A DNA stretch of 42,486 nt from an uncultured Prevotella sp. (GCA_946404405.1 CAMJDL010000027.1:1-42486); one strand, 5' to 3'. Shown: positions 24,685-34,747, numbered from the stretch's first letter. Numbers and translations are program-made. Notes: generated by a model from the sequence alone, not told the origin.

Positions 24685-25547
24685 CTATACATTTCCTAAA
24701 TATACATATTTCATGCCTTCTTCCTCTGCTATTTGCTTGGCCTCCTTAAGCGTATGAATGGGAGTCGGAGGAATGTCCGCCATCTTATACCTTGGGAAAA
24801 AACGACTAAAGTGCAGGGGATTATCAGCAAGACCATTGTCTGCTATCCACCGGCACATCTGGCGAATCATCGTCATGTCATCGTTCACACCAGGGATGAT
24901 GAGATTCGTCAGCTCAATCCATACACCAGCTTTCTGCATGGCCAGGATGGTATCGAGGACTGGCTGCAAGTGGCCACCGCTGACCTTCTGATAGATATCA
25001 TCGCTAAACGACTTTAAGTCGATGTTGGCTGCATCGAGATACGGCAGCAGGTCTGCCAATGGCTCCTGACACACATAGCCTGCTGTCACGAGGATATTCC
25101 AAAGACCGTTTTCGTGTGCCAGCCGAGCCGTGTCCACAATATACTCCAGATACGTCAGCGGCTCTGTATAGGTGTAGGCGATACCAGGGCAGTGGTGCTC
25201 CAAGCACAGTTCTACAATCTGAGATGGAGAAAGATCATAATGTCCAACATCTGATGGCGACACCTGCGAAATCTCGTGATTCTGACAGTTCAAACACCTG
25301 AAGTTGCAGCCTGTACAGGCAATGGAGAGGCACTTGGTGCCAGGATGGAAGTGGTACAGCGGCTTCTTCTCAATGGGGTCAATGGCCAGCGAACAGGGTT
25401 TGCCATAGACTTCGCTCACGAGCACACCGTCCTTATTACGACGGCTCCGGCAGACTCCCGTCTTGCCGTTCGCAATCTTACAATGATGCGGACAGAGCAG
25501 ACACTCCACCCTGCCCTCGCCTAACCGCTGATAATAACTGCACTCCA

Positions 25548-25548
<1 letters not shown>
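24685..25548 (-). CDS. amrS: AmmeMemoRadiSam system radical SAM enzyme AmrS
   Basis: A 287-residue radical SAM enzyme of the AmmeMemoRadiSam group, related to pyruvate-formate-lyase activases; the substrate of the system is not known to me. The cluster motif is CNFRCLNC within SIACTGCNFRCLNCQNHEIS. Two more Cys pairs (CLLCPHHC) sit at the N-terminus, and IAYTYTEPLTYLEY and ELTNLIIPGVND are family segments. The start at 25548 (MECSYYQRL) overlaps the stop of the fusion gene (TGATG); the upstream 27 residues are not family-like. Confidence 0.93.
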
Positions 25549-27062
<1,514 letters not shown>

Positions 27063-27093
27063 ATCTCGCCTGGCTGCAACTCCGTAATACATT

Positions 27094-27552
27094 CTAGTGT
27101 TGACCTATCGTTAACATCTTGCAGATTTCTTCCAGATACTGCTGGTCAATATAATCAAACGTGGCCAATTCCTTGCTGTCGATGTCAAGGACGGCTACCA
27201 CTTCCCCGTCCTTTGAGAATACAGGCACTACAATCTCTGAGCGAGACAGGCTACTGCAAGCGATATGTCCAGAGAACAGTTCCACGTCAGGCACGATGAT
27301 GGTTCGTTGCTCCTTCCATGCCATACCGCAGACACCCCTGCCGTAGCCAATGTGCATACAAGCTACCGGTCCTTGGAATGGTCCCAGTACCAACTCCCCG
27401 TTCTGCACACGATAGAATCCCGTCCACCAGAATCCCATTGTCTCATGAATGGCAGCACAGACGTTAGCCATCACCGCCACACTATCCGTTTCGCCCTCTA
27501 TCAGCGCACAGATTTGCTCTATAAGCAAACTATATTTCTCAGTCTTATTCAT
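27094..27552 (-). CDS. msrC: Free methionine-(R)-sulfoxide reductase (GAF domain)
   Basis: A 152-residue GAF-fold enzyme that reduces free methionine-R-sulfoxide, repairing oxidative damage. All three conserved cysteines are present: C65 in GPVACMHI, C75 in GRGVCGMA and C99 in HIACSSLSRSEIVVP, matching E. coli fRMsr. It heads the 27552-21486 operon. Its promoter -7 box, TATCTTTG at 27589-27596 (minus), belongs to a hairpin repeat. Confidence 0.95.
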   Translation of the reverse strand: MNKTEKYSLLIEQICALIEGETDSVAVMANVCAAIHETMGFWWTGFYRVQNGELVLGPFQGPVACMHIGYGRGVCGMAWKEQRTIIVPDVELFSGHIACSSLSRSEIVVPVFSKDGEVVAVLDIDSKELATFDYIDQQYLEEICKMLTIGQH

Positions 27553-27587
27553 TCTTCAACAGCCTCTTCCAAAAGCATTTTATGACT

Positions 27588-27735
27588 GCAAAGATAGTGA
27601 AAACCGAGTAAAATACAAAGAAAAAACAATTTTTCTTTTATTTTCGAGGTGCATCCTCTCTTGACCAAGGGTCAAAGATAGTGAAAACCGAGTAAAATAC
27701 AAAGAAAAAAACAATTTTTCTTTGTAAAGACAGGA
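27588..27735. repeat. Two hairpin repeats in direct order (copies C1 and C2)
   Basis: Copy C1 (27588-27660): arm GCAAAGATAGTGAAAACCGA, then AAAATACAAAGAAAAA paired with TTTTTCTTTTATTTT, then arm CGAGGTGCATCC. Copy C2 (27672-27735): the same left arm, then TACAAAGAAAAA-AACAA-TTTTTCTTTGTA, a perfect 12-bp stem. Each left arm contains CAAAGATA, which is TATCTTTG on the minus strand. C1's box at 27589-27596 is positioned to drive msrC. The whole stretch lies in a 304-bp gap without a gene. Confidence 0.75.
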
Positions 27736-27765
27736 GTTACGCCCTCACATCGGGCACTTCGAAAA

Positions 27766-27799
27766 AAAACTGAGTCCACCAAATAGTAGACCCAGTTTT
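27766..27799 (-). terminator. Terminator of the primase-type cassette gene
   Basis: On the minus strand AAAACTGGGTCTAC pairs with GTGGACTCAGTTTT (14 bp, two G-U pairs) around TATTTG and ends in eight T. It lies 58 bp after the stop of the primase-type gene. It is the better-paired twin of the hairpin at 10113-10146. Confidence 0.8.
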
Positions 27800-27816
27800 C
27801 TTTTTCAGAATGCTTA

Positions 27817-27852
27817 GTGACACCTATGACATGTGTGACACCTATGACACGT
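27817..27852. repeat. Two 18-bp direct repeats (GTGACACCTATGACAYGT)
   Basis: Units 27817-27834 and 27835-27852 are 17/18 identical and lie just after the primase-type gene. They could be iterons, or simply a duplicated 3' spacer. Confidence 0.7.
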
Positions 27853-27856
27853 CGGG

Positions 27857-30280
27857 TTACACTTTCCGATAGCGTCCCTTTTCGGTTTGCTCAATCAATC
27901 CTTGTTTCTTCCAGTTCTTCAACATCTGCTGAACCTGGTTGCGCGTCACGCCGCTACCCTTCACGCCGATGGTGTGCTGCAGGGCTCCTTCGAAGCCGAA
28001 GTCTGCGTCCAGACGGGCATAGATGGAGTCGTTTGACCCTAAACGCTGGCGGTGCTCTGTCAGTCCGACATAGTCGCGACTGGCGAAGGCCATCTCAATG
28101 CGCTCGCGGAAGAAGTAGAGCGCACAATCCATCAGGTAGTCGGCTATGACGTCGTAGGCTTCCAAAAGCTGCGGCGTCTGTTGTTTCAGCAGTATCGTCT
28201 TCCACACGTCGGGCTGCCCCTTCAACTGCTTCTCGGCACCGCTGCAACCGTATTTGGCTATCAGCTGGTCGGCCACCTTGCAGAGCATCAGGCAGCACGT
28301 CATCCTTTGGGCCGTTACGCAGATGCGGAAACGCTGGCGGGCGCGCACCTTGTCGTCGCTCTTCATCGATTCCACGCGCACCCGCTCCACCCACTCGCGA
28401 CCTTTCTGTTCCAGCTTCGGCAACACCACGTCGCCCTGCATCAGCGGTAACAGATGGGCCACCTGTCGGATGCGCTCCTGATGGCGGTCGGTCAGCACGT
28501 AGGGCTTCTCTTCCAGCTTCGCGTAGGTGTTGTCGGGCGTGCGGGCTACAGCGATACGGCTCTGGAATCCGTCGGTGTAGTTCTGCACCACGCGATAGAG
28601 GGCATCAGGTGTGCCGCACATCAGCACGTTCCACAACAGATGCTCGATATGCACGTTCACCGCCTCTGCCGATCGCGCCTCGCGGTCATAGGGACTGCCG
28701 TCGTAGCTTTGCCGTAGCATCACCGAGAAGTCGTTGATGGCCGTTTTCCACTTCTGCGCCACCGTGTCGGCCTCGGGTGTAAACGAGAAGGCGTGTTTGC
28801 CGTCGGTGTTAGCCAGTCGCTCGGCCAGATTGGCCACCGTGTTGTTCAGCGTCAACAGGCGCACGGGCAACTTCGGCTCCTCGGGCTGTTCCTTCTTGTT
28901 CTTCGCCGCCCGCTTCTTGGCGCGCCACTCGTCCTCCTGCTGCTGATACACCTTCTCGATGGCCTTCAGCTCACCGGTCCACGCGTCTATCAGCGGGTCT
29001 ATCGAACCCTTGCCGCTGGCGAAGTCGCCCGCCACGTAAGCTATCAGGTTCAGCGCATTCTTACGTCCGTGAACGTCCAGTCGGACACCCGTTGCCAGCA
29101 TACCGATGACCGGCGCAACGGCCACCAGCGCAGGCATTGCCAACTGCGGCCCGACGGCATCTATCGAGTCCTTCACGCCCTGCGGCATCTTCGGCAACCG
29201 GCTGTAGTAGTCGCTGTCGTCCTCAAAATTACACACGGGAACCGACCCTATTGTGTAATTTTCGTCGCAGCGCAGCGCCGTCAGCACGTCCTTCAGTCGC
29301 TTGGGCATCTGGGTACGCTTCTCGGCCAGCGCGGAGTCGATGCACTTCATCTTCTGTGCCTCGGGGAAGTTGTCGTAGCAGGGAATGACCTTTCCCATCA
29401 GCTCGCGGTCGAATCCGCAGATGTGCCTCAGGTTCACCGCCAACTCGAAGGTCAGCACGTCGCGGTTGTTCTTCTTCGGCTCCTTACCCTCGTTGTACAG
29501 CTCCCACCATTTGGAAATAATGGCAGAGTAAGGAATGCTATCGTAATCGGTGGCAGCCTCATCGACCTTAGTCGCTTGTTCCGAAGGTCTCAAGAACTCT
29601 TCACTTTTCACTTTTAACTTTTCACTAGGAGCTTCGCTCCGCCCTTCCCACGGCCTATAGTGCTTGTTCGCTTTCTTCGCCTCTGGCGGCACCTCTTCCT
29701 CACCACGCTGTTCGCGCGCCTTCAGTCGCTCATATTCAGCCTCACTTTCCGCTACACTTAGCGACTCCTCAAAGATGGCATCGTCCAGATAGAACAGGTT
29801 GTCGTCGGTTGCCGGACCAGTGAACATCACGCGAGCCAACCCGCGGGCATTCGTATCGTACTCAGTCTTGGTGGCCATCGACAGTGCATACTGACACTCG
29901 CGGATGGTTCTCTCAGCCTGTCGGCGACACACGGCATGCAGACCCCATCGTGCCGATCCCGACAGCTCCAGCAGACCTATCTCGTCCTTTTTCCGCAACA
30001 GTTCGTCCTTGATAATTGCCTGTTCCCGTTCGTTGCCGCAGTCAATATCGTGGGCGAAGGTCGACGACGGATGACGGCAGCCTTTCAGCACCCCGTCGGG
30101 CAGCAGGTCGTTGTAGCAGAACTGAATCTGCTGCGCCTTCGCCGCCTCGTTGCCGCCGCGAGCGTCGTAGAAGTTCTTGGCGTTGTCCGGCGCATTTCTC
30201 AGCGCTATGTACTCCTCGCGGTTCAGAACGGGGCGGGCCTCCTTGTGCCCGTCCCCGTTGACGAATACCAGATTTACCAT
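27857..30280 (-). CDS. Primase-like / DUF3987-type replication protein
   Basis: An 807-residue protein of the kind found with phage or integrative-element cassettes in Bacteroidales. The N-terminal part resembles a VirE-N/archaeo-eukaryotic primase fold (FAHDIDCG, D78 and D80; WGLHAVC, H115). The central part is DUF3987-like, with P-loop AGDFASGKGS near 417-426 and RLLTLNNTVANLAERL. The C-terminal 60 residues are a winged helix (VTRNQVQQMLKNWKKQGLIE). Residues about 219-229 (SEKLKVKSEEF) are encoded by AGTGAAAAGT-type repeats at 29594-29626. The gene is GC-rich compared with its neighbours. Confidence 0.8.
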   Translation of the reverse strand: MVNLVFVNGDGHKEARPVLNREEYIALRNAPDNAKNFYDARGGNEAAKAQQIQFCYNDLLPDGVLKGCRHPSSTFAHDIDCGNEREQAIIKDELLRKKDEIGLLELSGSARWGLHAVCRRQAERTIRECQYALSMATKTEYDTNARGLARVMFTGPATDDNLFYLDDAIFEESLSVAESEAEYERLKAREQRGEEEVPPEAKKANKHYRPWEGRSEAPSEKLKVKSEEFLRPSEQATKVDEAATDYDSIPYSAIISKWWELYNEGKEPKKNNRDVLTFELAVNLRHICGFDRELMGKVIPCYDNFPEAQKMKCIDSALAEKRTQMPKRLKDVLTALRCDENYTIGSVPVCNFEDDSDYYSRLPKMPQGVKDSIDAVGPQLAMPALVAVAPVIGMLATGVRLDVHGRKNALNLIAYVAGDFASGKGSIDPLIDAWTGELKAIEKVYQQQEDEWRAKKRAAKNKKEQPEEPKLPVRLLTLNNTVANLAERLANTDGKHAFSFTPEADTVAQKWKTAINDFSVMLRQSYDGSPYDREARSAEAVNVHIEHLLWNVLMCGTPDALYRVVQNYTDGFQSRIAVARTPDNTYAKLEEKPYVLTDRHQERIRQVAHLLPLMQGDVVLPKLEQKGREWVERVRVESMKSDDKVRARQRFRICVTAQRMTCCLMLCKVADQLIAKYGCSGAEKQLKGQPDVWKTILLKQQTPQLLEAYDVIADYLMDCALYFFRERIEMAFASRDYVGLTEHRQRLGSNDSIYARLDADFGFEGALQHTIGVKGSGVTRNQVQQMLKNWKKQGLIEQTEKGRYRKV

Positions 30281-30630
30281 CCTTGCTCCTCCAGATACGA
30301 TGTCAGTCGCAGCACGTCCTCCATCAGCAGCGTCCTCAGCTCGTCGCGCTGACCGTTAGGCAGGGTGAAGATGACGCGGTCCGTACCGTCCTGTCCGAAC
30401 GACAGCGCAATGTGCTTGCCCTTGAATTCCGGTTTCCTGCGCACGCGCTTGCGCTGCACGAAGTCGAAGGTACCGTTCGACAGCATCTGTCCCCGACCGT
30501 TGGCCACGAAGGGCGTCACCATTCCTACTCGCGGGTCGTCAGGCAACACCTGCACATACCGCATCCCGTTCTCCATCTCGGTCACTGCCACCTCAGCCTG
30601 TAGCACCACCGTCTTTTCTTTCTTACTCAT
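30274..30630 (-). CDS. Hypothetical protein (118 aa)
   Basis: Unrecognised. Mostly beta-strand in the first 90 residues with a basic patch RKRVRRKPEFKG near residues 60-71 and a C-terminal helix; no signal peptide. Its end overlaps the start of the primase-type gene by 7 bases, so the two are translationally coupled and likely act together, for example in DNA binding. The upstream 124-bp gap holds A/T-rich direct repeats and a TCCGTC-TCC-GACGGA hairpin (30669-30683). Confidence 0.65.
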   Translation of the reverse strand: MSKKEKTVVLQAEVAVTEMENGMRYVQVLPDDPRVGMVTPFVANGRGQMLSNGTFDFVQRKRVRRKPEFKGKHIALSFGQDGTDRVIFTLPNGQRDELRTLLMEDVLRLTSYLEEQGW

Positions 30631-30754
30631 TATTCTTTCTCATACTCGATAATTTTAAATTCTGTTAGTCCGTCTCCGACGGAGAAATTAATCAAAATCT
30701 ATTTCAAAATTAATCAAAATTTTCTTTTAATTTTGAGGGCAAAGTCCGACCCCT

Positions 30755-31180
30755 TTATTCGAAAAATCGCTTCGCTTCCCATTCACGACGCTTCACCAGT
30801 CCAGGTAACTGCTTCCCGTCGGCAAACACCCAGCGCTTGAACTCCTTCGTAATCTGCGCCTTACTGCCCCCCTTGCGAATTGTTTTCAGCAGCGTCGAAC
30901 GTGTCAGTCTACCGATACCCAGGTTGAACGCAAACGACACCAGCGCATCCAGCTGACCCTCGGTGCGGGCCACGTTCAGCTCCTTCACCTGCCATTCCGC
31001 CTCCTCGATGTCCTCACGCAGCATCTCCTTAGCCCAATACTGCGTAATCCTGTCACCCATACGGACGTTCTTCGTGTGTCCGTACCCGATGGTCGGCACG
31101 CCCGCAGCGTCCTCGTACGCCTCAAGTCGGCAACCCTCCATCTCCATCAGTTTCTCCAATAAAATCTCTGTTGTTGTCAT
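30755..31180 (-). CDS. GH24 (T4-type) lysozyme
   Basis: A 141-residue phage-type lysozyme that cleaves peptidoglycan. The catalytic triad E15, D24, T30 has exactly the T4 spacing (E11, D20, T26), in EMEGCRLEAY, ED and TIGYGHT. The later GQLDALVSFAFNLGIG is also family-typical. No signal peptide or holin is seen, so release would need lysis or a dedicated pore. It belongs to the GC-rich cassette. Confidence 0.94.
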   Translation of the reverse strand: MTTTEILLEKLMEMEGCRLEAYEDAAGVPTIGYGHTKNVRMGDRITQYWAKEMLREDIEEAEWQVKELNVARTEGQLDALVSFAFNLGIGRLTRSTLLKTIRKGGSKAQITKEFKRWVFADGKQLPGLVKRREWEAKRFFE

Positions 31181-31183
31181 AAA

Positions 31184-31210
31184 AATTCGTATAATTCGTG
31201 AAATTCGTGG
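31184..31210. repeat. Nonamer tandem repeat (AATTCGTRN)
   Basis: Three perfect period-9 units (AATTCGTAT, AATTCGTGA, AATTCGTGG) fill the gap between the lysozyme gene and the small gene upstream. Confidence 0.85.
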
Positions 31211-31214
31211 TCCT

Positions 31215-31382
31215 TTAAATATTCATGTAAATTGATCCGTGTTTCGCTTCGTATTCCGCCCTGATTTCCTCTACCGTCTTCGGTTCCATCCGGCATCCGC
31301 CAGCATGTCTGGACTTCTCCTGCTTCCGAATCTCGGCCAGATACATCAGGTACTCACGTCGCTTTACCTTACCTTGCTCCAT
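31215..31382 (-). CDS. Small hypothetical protein (55 aa)
   Basis: Reads MEQGKVKRREYLMYLAEIRK then QEKSRHAGGCRMEPKTVEEIR and YEAKHGSIYMNI. It starts at 31382, the base right after the stop codon of the gene above (TAA then ATG), a tight coupling that supports it being real. Charged and helical, no membrane span. Function unknown. Similar small proteins recur in this cassette type. Confidence 0.6.
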   Translation of the reverse strand: MEQGKVKRREYLMYLAEIRKQEKSRHAGGCRMEPKTVEEIRAEYEAKHGSIYMNI

Positions 31383-31691
31383 TTACATCATCAGCATCAT
31401 TTGATGAATGTTCACCGAGACGAAGCGTCCCGACTTGCCATCCTTGTCGTACTTGCGTGCATTGATGGTGAATCGCACTGCATACACGTGCCCCTCAATC
31501 ATCCTCAGCTTGTCAGCCCCCTCGGTAGCTATCTGCTTGGTCAGCTGTCCGCCCGTCTCACCGAAAATCGTGTCGATGCCGTCCGTCAGCGTCACCTCGT
31601 AATAGTCCACCAACTCCTTCGTGCCGTCCTTGCGCGGCCATTCGCGCTGTTTCTTGAAACTGCACTCTACCAATTGCATTGTTTTTTCCAT
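31383..31691 (-). CDS. Hypothetical protein (102 aa), possible OB-fold
   Basis: A beta-rich small protein: QLVECSFKKQRE, DYYEVTLTDGIDTIFGE, HVYAVRFTINARKY, RFVSVNIHQMM. The alternation suggests a five-strand barrel of OB type, as in single-stranded DNA-binding proteins, which would suit a cassette with a primase-like gene. This is a pattern guess, not a family match. Start could be 31679 (MQLVEC). Confidence 0.6.
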   Translation of the reverse strand: MEKTMQLVECSFKKQREWPRKDGTKELVDYYEVTLTDGIDTIFGETGGQLTKQIATEGADKLRMIEGHVYAVRFTINARKYDKDGKSGRFVSVNIHQMMLMM

Positions 31692-31735
31692 AACTGTAAA
31701 AATCTAAATCGAAAATTTATAAAATAGGTATAAAT

Positions 31736-32329
31736 TCATTTGATAACTACTTCGAATCGCGCAAGCAGATTCTCACTGAACAGGTGTTCGTCAATATCAC
31801 TGATTTCGAGGACTCTGTTCACCTTCTCAATACAGACCTCGTCTTCCAGCAGGCAACAGAAGTCGTCTATCAGTTCCAACAGCCAGTCGAGATCCTTTAT
31901 CCCATCCATAGCGCCCAAGAAGCCCTCTCTTGTGCCCAGTTGAATACTCAGATAGTACATTCCCTTATTGTCATAATCTGGACAGATACGAAAGCGCAAG
32001 CCGATGCCATTCTTATTCCAAACGACCCGATGCTTTATCATGTCCTTCACAAAGACCTCAATATCGTCAGGGAGCTCACCCCACCCCTCAATCTCTCTCT
32101 CGATAAACGAACACAGAATCTTAATCAGCGTCACTCTGCCGACCTCCTCGCCCTCTAAGCAGAGCAGCTTGAAATGTTGATTGCGATGCACCTTCCTTTC
32201 TACCTCAGCCAGCGTCTCTGTCGGCTCCCCCTGTTCGATAATCAGCCAATTGGGTTCACCCTTCTCGTTCATGCCAGCAAACTGGCAACGAACCAAATCC
32301 ATGTTGCGATCGTAAAAAATTGCTTTCAT
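31736..32329 (-). CDS. Hypothetical protein (197 aa)
   Basis: Unrecognised acidic protein with no signal peptide. It opens with FYDRNMDLVRCQFAG and ends in an acidic helical part (LLELIDDFCCLLEDEVCIEKV). It is the first gene of the cassette that ends with the primase-type gene; its GC content is lower than that of the following genes. Confidence 0.65.
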   Translation of the reverse strand: MKAIFYDRNMDLVRCQFAGMNEKGEPNWLIIEQGEPTETLAEVERKVHRNQHFKLLCLEGEEVGRVTLIKILCSFIEREIEGWGELPDDIEVFVKDMIKHRVVWNKNGIGLRFRICPDYDNKGMYYLSIQLGTREGFLGAMDGIKDLDWLLELIDDFCCLLEDEVCIEKVNRVLEISDIDEHLFSENLLARFEVVIK

Positions 32330-32495
32330 AACTTTTCTTTTTGTTCGATAATTAAATAATGTTCATGCGAACCAGCGTACTTGGGTGTTTATTGAGACCC
32401 GTTCCAACTGATTCCGAGGGCAAAGGTCGGCATTTTTTCTATAACAAAAATGAATAAAACTGAGTATGATTAGTGTAATCCAACCAATCCAATAA

Positions 32496-32516
32496 ATTGG
32501 ATGAAAGTCATCCAAT
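32496..32516. other. Perfect hairpin ATTGGATGA-AAG-TCATCCAAT
   Basis: A 9-bp perfect stem with a 3-nt loop, upstream of the cassette and downstream of the defence-like locus. It lies 14 bp beyond the terminator at 32530-32548. A binding site or a second terminator are possible. Confidence 0.6.
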
Positions 32517-32529
32517 GGAAATAAAAAAA

Positions 32530-32548
32530 GAGGTAGTTTTACTACCCC
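32530..32548 (-). terminator. Terminator of the 42341-32542 locus
   Basis: On the minus strand GGGGTAGT-AAA-ACTACCTC (one G-T pair) followed by a T-tract, overlapping the stop codon of the 391-residue gene. It fits the end of a long transcript. Confidence 0.8.
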
Positions 32549-33717
32549 TTAATCACTCTTTTTACCTCACCGAAAACTCTTAGAGCTATCTTTGCAAGTG
32601 TTTTATAATCTTTATCACAAGATTTCTTTTTTAAGTAATTGTCCCAATCTTCAAAAGTAAGTCCTACACCATCTTTTTTCCAATTATTACGCTCTGCTGA
32701 AATTGACCTTGGCAGCTTTTTAAAATCGAGACTTGGATATTCTTCCCCAAAGAATTCCTTCATCTGCATGGATATCTCCATATTGGTACATTCTTTATGC
32801 TTGGGTCTTTCATCATGAGTTATCAGGAGTCCGTCTATTAGTTTTAATGGCTCAAATATTGCTTGCCATTGTCTTTTCTCTTTAGCATCAATATGATTAA
32901 CCCCATTAAATACAAATGGATAAATTGCTTGACGTATTTCTGATACCTTATTTTCAAATTTACTGGAGAATATAATATTCTTATACGTCCGACTTTGACC
33001 TTCATTACCTTCTTTTTCTCTGATCTGACTTCTCAAAAGATCAACCTCAGTTTGTATGCAATGATTGTTTTTGTCATTCGCGCGAGATAGCAACCTTTCA
33101 TTTTCCTTCATGGTCTCTAATTCGCAGAATTGGTTTTCCTCAACAAAATCCTTAATTACACGATGAAGCAATTTGGCTTGTTTATCTGTTATAGGTCCGT
33201 CTTGAACAGCTATTTGTTCTATAAAGTCTGCTACTTCAATGAATTCTCCTTTGCTTTCATATTCATCTTCTATTTTTCTTGCCTCTTCATAGATTTCTTT
33301 AAAACCTCGAATACTACAAATAATATCACTAATGGACTTACATATTGATAAATATGGATGATTCTTTGTTTCAGGATATGTATTGGCAAGAAGTAGAAAC
33401 GTTGTTAGAGAAACCATCATTGCTGAATGTTCTGCTTGTTGATAGCTTCTTTTAATATATCCCCCATCTTCTGTTTCAAAAATAGAATAACGTTCACACA
33501 AGTCGTCGATGGCCTCTTGTACCATGATATTAGTATCAATGTTGCTTCCTTTTTTTAGCGAGAAAGCCAAATTGTTTGCCTCTACCCACACGTCCATTGG
33601 CGACAAGTCATCACCTCTTTGTCGCCATAATGGTGTATACAACATTCTATATATAGGATTCTGCCTATATAATTCACGCTTTTCTTGACGTTCAGTCTCA
33701 CTTAATTTTCTATACAC
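32542..33717 (-). CDS. Unknown protein of the defence-like locus (391 aa)
   Basis: Not recognised. The N-terminal third is helical with a hydrophobic stretch (MVSLTTFLLLANTY); the middle (about 170-250) looks helical and charged; the C-terminal part has FFGEEYPSLDFKKLPRSISA and a helical end. No nuclease, helicase or protease motif is visible. It is the last gene of the locus, overlapping the 311-residue gene by one base (its ATG shares a base with the preceding TAA), so the two are made as a pair. An effector or a regulator role are equally possible. Confidence 0.75.
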   Translation of the reverse strand: MYRKLSETERQEKRELYRQNPIYRMLYTPLWRQRGDDLSPMDVWVEANNLAFSLKKGSNIDTNIMVQEAIDDLCERYSIFETEDGGYIKRSYQQAEHSAMMVSLTTFLLLANTYPETKNHPYLSICKSISDIICSIRGFKEIYEEARKIEDEYESKGEFIEVADFIEQIAVQDGPITDKQAKLLHRVIKDFVEENQFCELETMKENERLLSRANDKNNHCIQTEVDLLRSQIREKEGNEGQSRTYKNIIFSSKFENKVSEIRQAIYPFVFNGVNHIDAKEKRQWQAIFEPLKLIDGLLITHDERPKHKECTNMEISMQMKEFFGEEYPSLDFKKLPRSISAERNNWKKDGVGLTFEDWDNYLKKKSCDKDYKTLAKIALRVFGEVKRVIKG

Positions 33718-34652
33718 TAATACAGGTTCTTTATACTATTCAGTATTTCTACAAATTTATTAAAGTCCTCCTTACCAAATAACTGTTTTGAAGCAAGTAT
33801 AGGAATAAGCCCATCAGGTACTTCTACACACACATCATTCTCGATATTATCACCAGTGATTCTTAACATAGTATGACCGTCCTTAGGATATGCCCTTATT
33901 TCTTTACCGCAAGCTGAACTCAAATTTATAAGCGATTGAGTTTGTGGATTTTCTGGTACTAAATTCAAAATTCCATCTTTGGGCGCTTTTAATTCTGCAT
34001 CATAACTTCCACCTGTTTCTTGACGTATTCCCATAATGCTATCAGCTAAATCCATCAGTCGTCCTAAATTTGGTGGTGGGAATGAGAAATGGACTCGAGA
34101 AAAACCTTGCGGATATCGTTTGACATAAGCCCAAAAATCATCTGATTTAAATATTGGACCATCGCCAAAATTAAAATGCATCCCTTTCTGATTTGACAAC
34201 CACTTATCAATAATCATCTTTAAGGCTCTTGCCACTTTCTTTGTTCCTGTTATCGTTTTTGAATTTTTCCAGGCACTTGTCTTTTGTTCAATAAGCAAAC
34301 GCTGGATTCCATCACGATTATCCCAGATTACATAGCACCAAGGATAATCCTCGATCTTATGGTCGTTTAATTGTGCATTGGAAACAGTCTTTCTTGACAA
34401 ACGACCAAACTTCATAATAGCAATATTACTATCAATGAATATTGTATCATAAACATATTTTGATTTCCCTGATTCAAAAGTTCTTTCATTAAGGGGAATA
34501 TCTTTCTTGAAAAACTCTCTGAATGTTTCCAACCTTTTAGACCATTCTTCATCAGTACACCCAGGAGGAGGGAAACCTTGTATCTCTAATTGCCTGTAAC
34601 CAGAACGAATGATACGTTCAAATTCATAAGTATAAATTGCGTATGTAGACAT
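33717..34652 (-). CDS. Unknown protein of the defence-like locus (311 aa)
   Basis: Not recognised. Features are YAIYTYEFERIIRSGYRQ at the N-terminus, DYPWCYVIWDNRDGIQRLL with an IEQKTSAWK strand, KVHFNF-like HFNFGDGPIF, and FSRVHFSFPPPNLGRLMDLADS. A mixed alpha/beta protein without signal peptide or clear catalytic residues. It follows the restriction subunit gene after a 95-bp gap that can fold, and precedes the 391-residue gene. It is the most interesting unannotated component here. Confidence 0.75.
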   Translation of the reverse strand: MSTYAIYTYEFERIIRSGYRQLEIQGFPPPGCTDEEWSKRLETFREFFKKDIPLNERTFESGKSKYVYDTIFIDSNIAIMKFGRLSRKTVSNAQLNDHKIEDYPWCYVIWDNRDGIQRLLIEQKTSAWKNSKTITGTKKVARALKMIIDKWLSNQKGMHFNFGDGPIFKSDDFWAYVKRYPQGFSRVHFSFPPPNLGRLMDLADSIMGIRQETGGSYDAELKAPKDGILNLVPENPQTQSLINLSSACGKEIRAYPKDGHTMLRITGDNIENDVCVEVPDGLIPILASKQLFGKEDFNKFVEILNSIKNLY

Positions 34653-34693
34653 ATTCTTTTTAAAAGTTTTTTATTTCAATTTACACATTAATG

Positions 34694-34743
34694 CACAAGG
34701 GTCGGTCCCCCCTACTTGAGAGTGGGCTTCTCAATCCTTTGTG
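34694..34743 (-). other. Foldable spacer between the restriction subunit gene and the unknown pair
   Basis: An inner stem TTGAGA/TCTCAA (34716-34721 and 34729-34734) sits inside an outer stem CACAAGGG/CCTTTGTG (34694-34701 and 34736-34743, one mismatch). It could be an attenuator or RNA-processing site setting the ratio between the restriction enzyme and the unknown pair. Confidence 0.45.
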
Positions 34744-34747
34744 TACT

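Noticed and set aside
27588..27735. Attachment sites (attL/attR) for the cassette
   Set aside because: The ~50-bp direct repeat lies on one side only; no copy was found at the other end near 32330, and no integrase is present.
27817..27852. CRISPR array
   Set aside because: Only two 18-bp units in direct contact with no spacers, and no cas genes nearby.
28793..29617. Plus-strand open frame of 274 codons
   Set aside because: Antisense to the primase-type gene, which carries recognisable motifs; the long frame is an effect of the high GC content.
32360..32460. tRNA gene in the gap before the defence-like locus
   Set aside because: No cloverleaf arms or TTCGAATC-type T-loop could be found on either strand.
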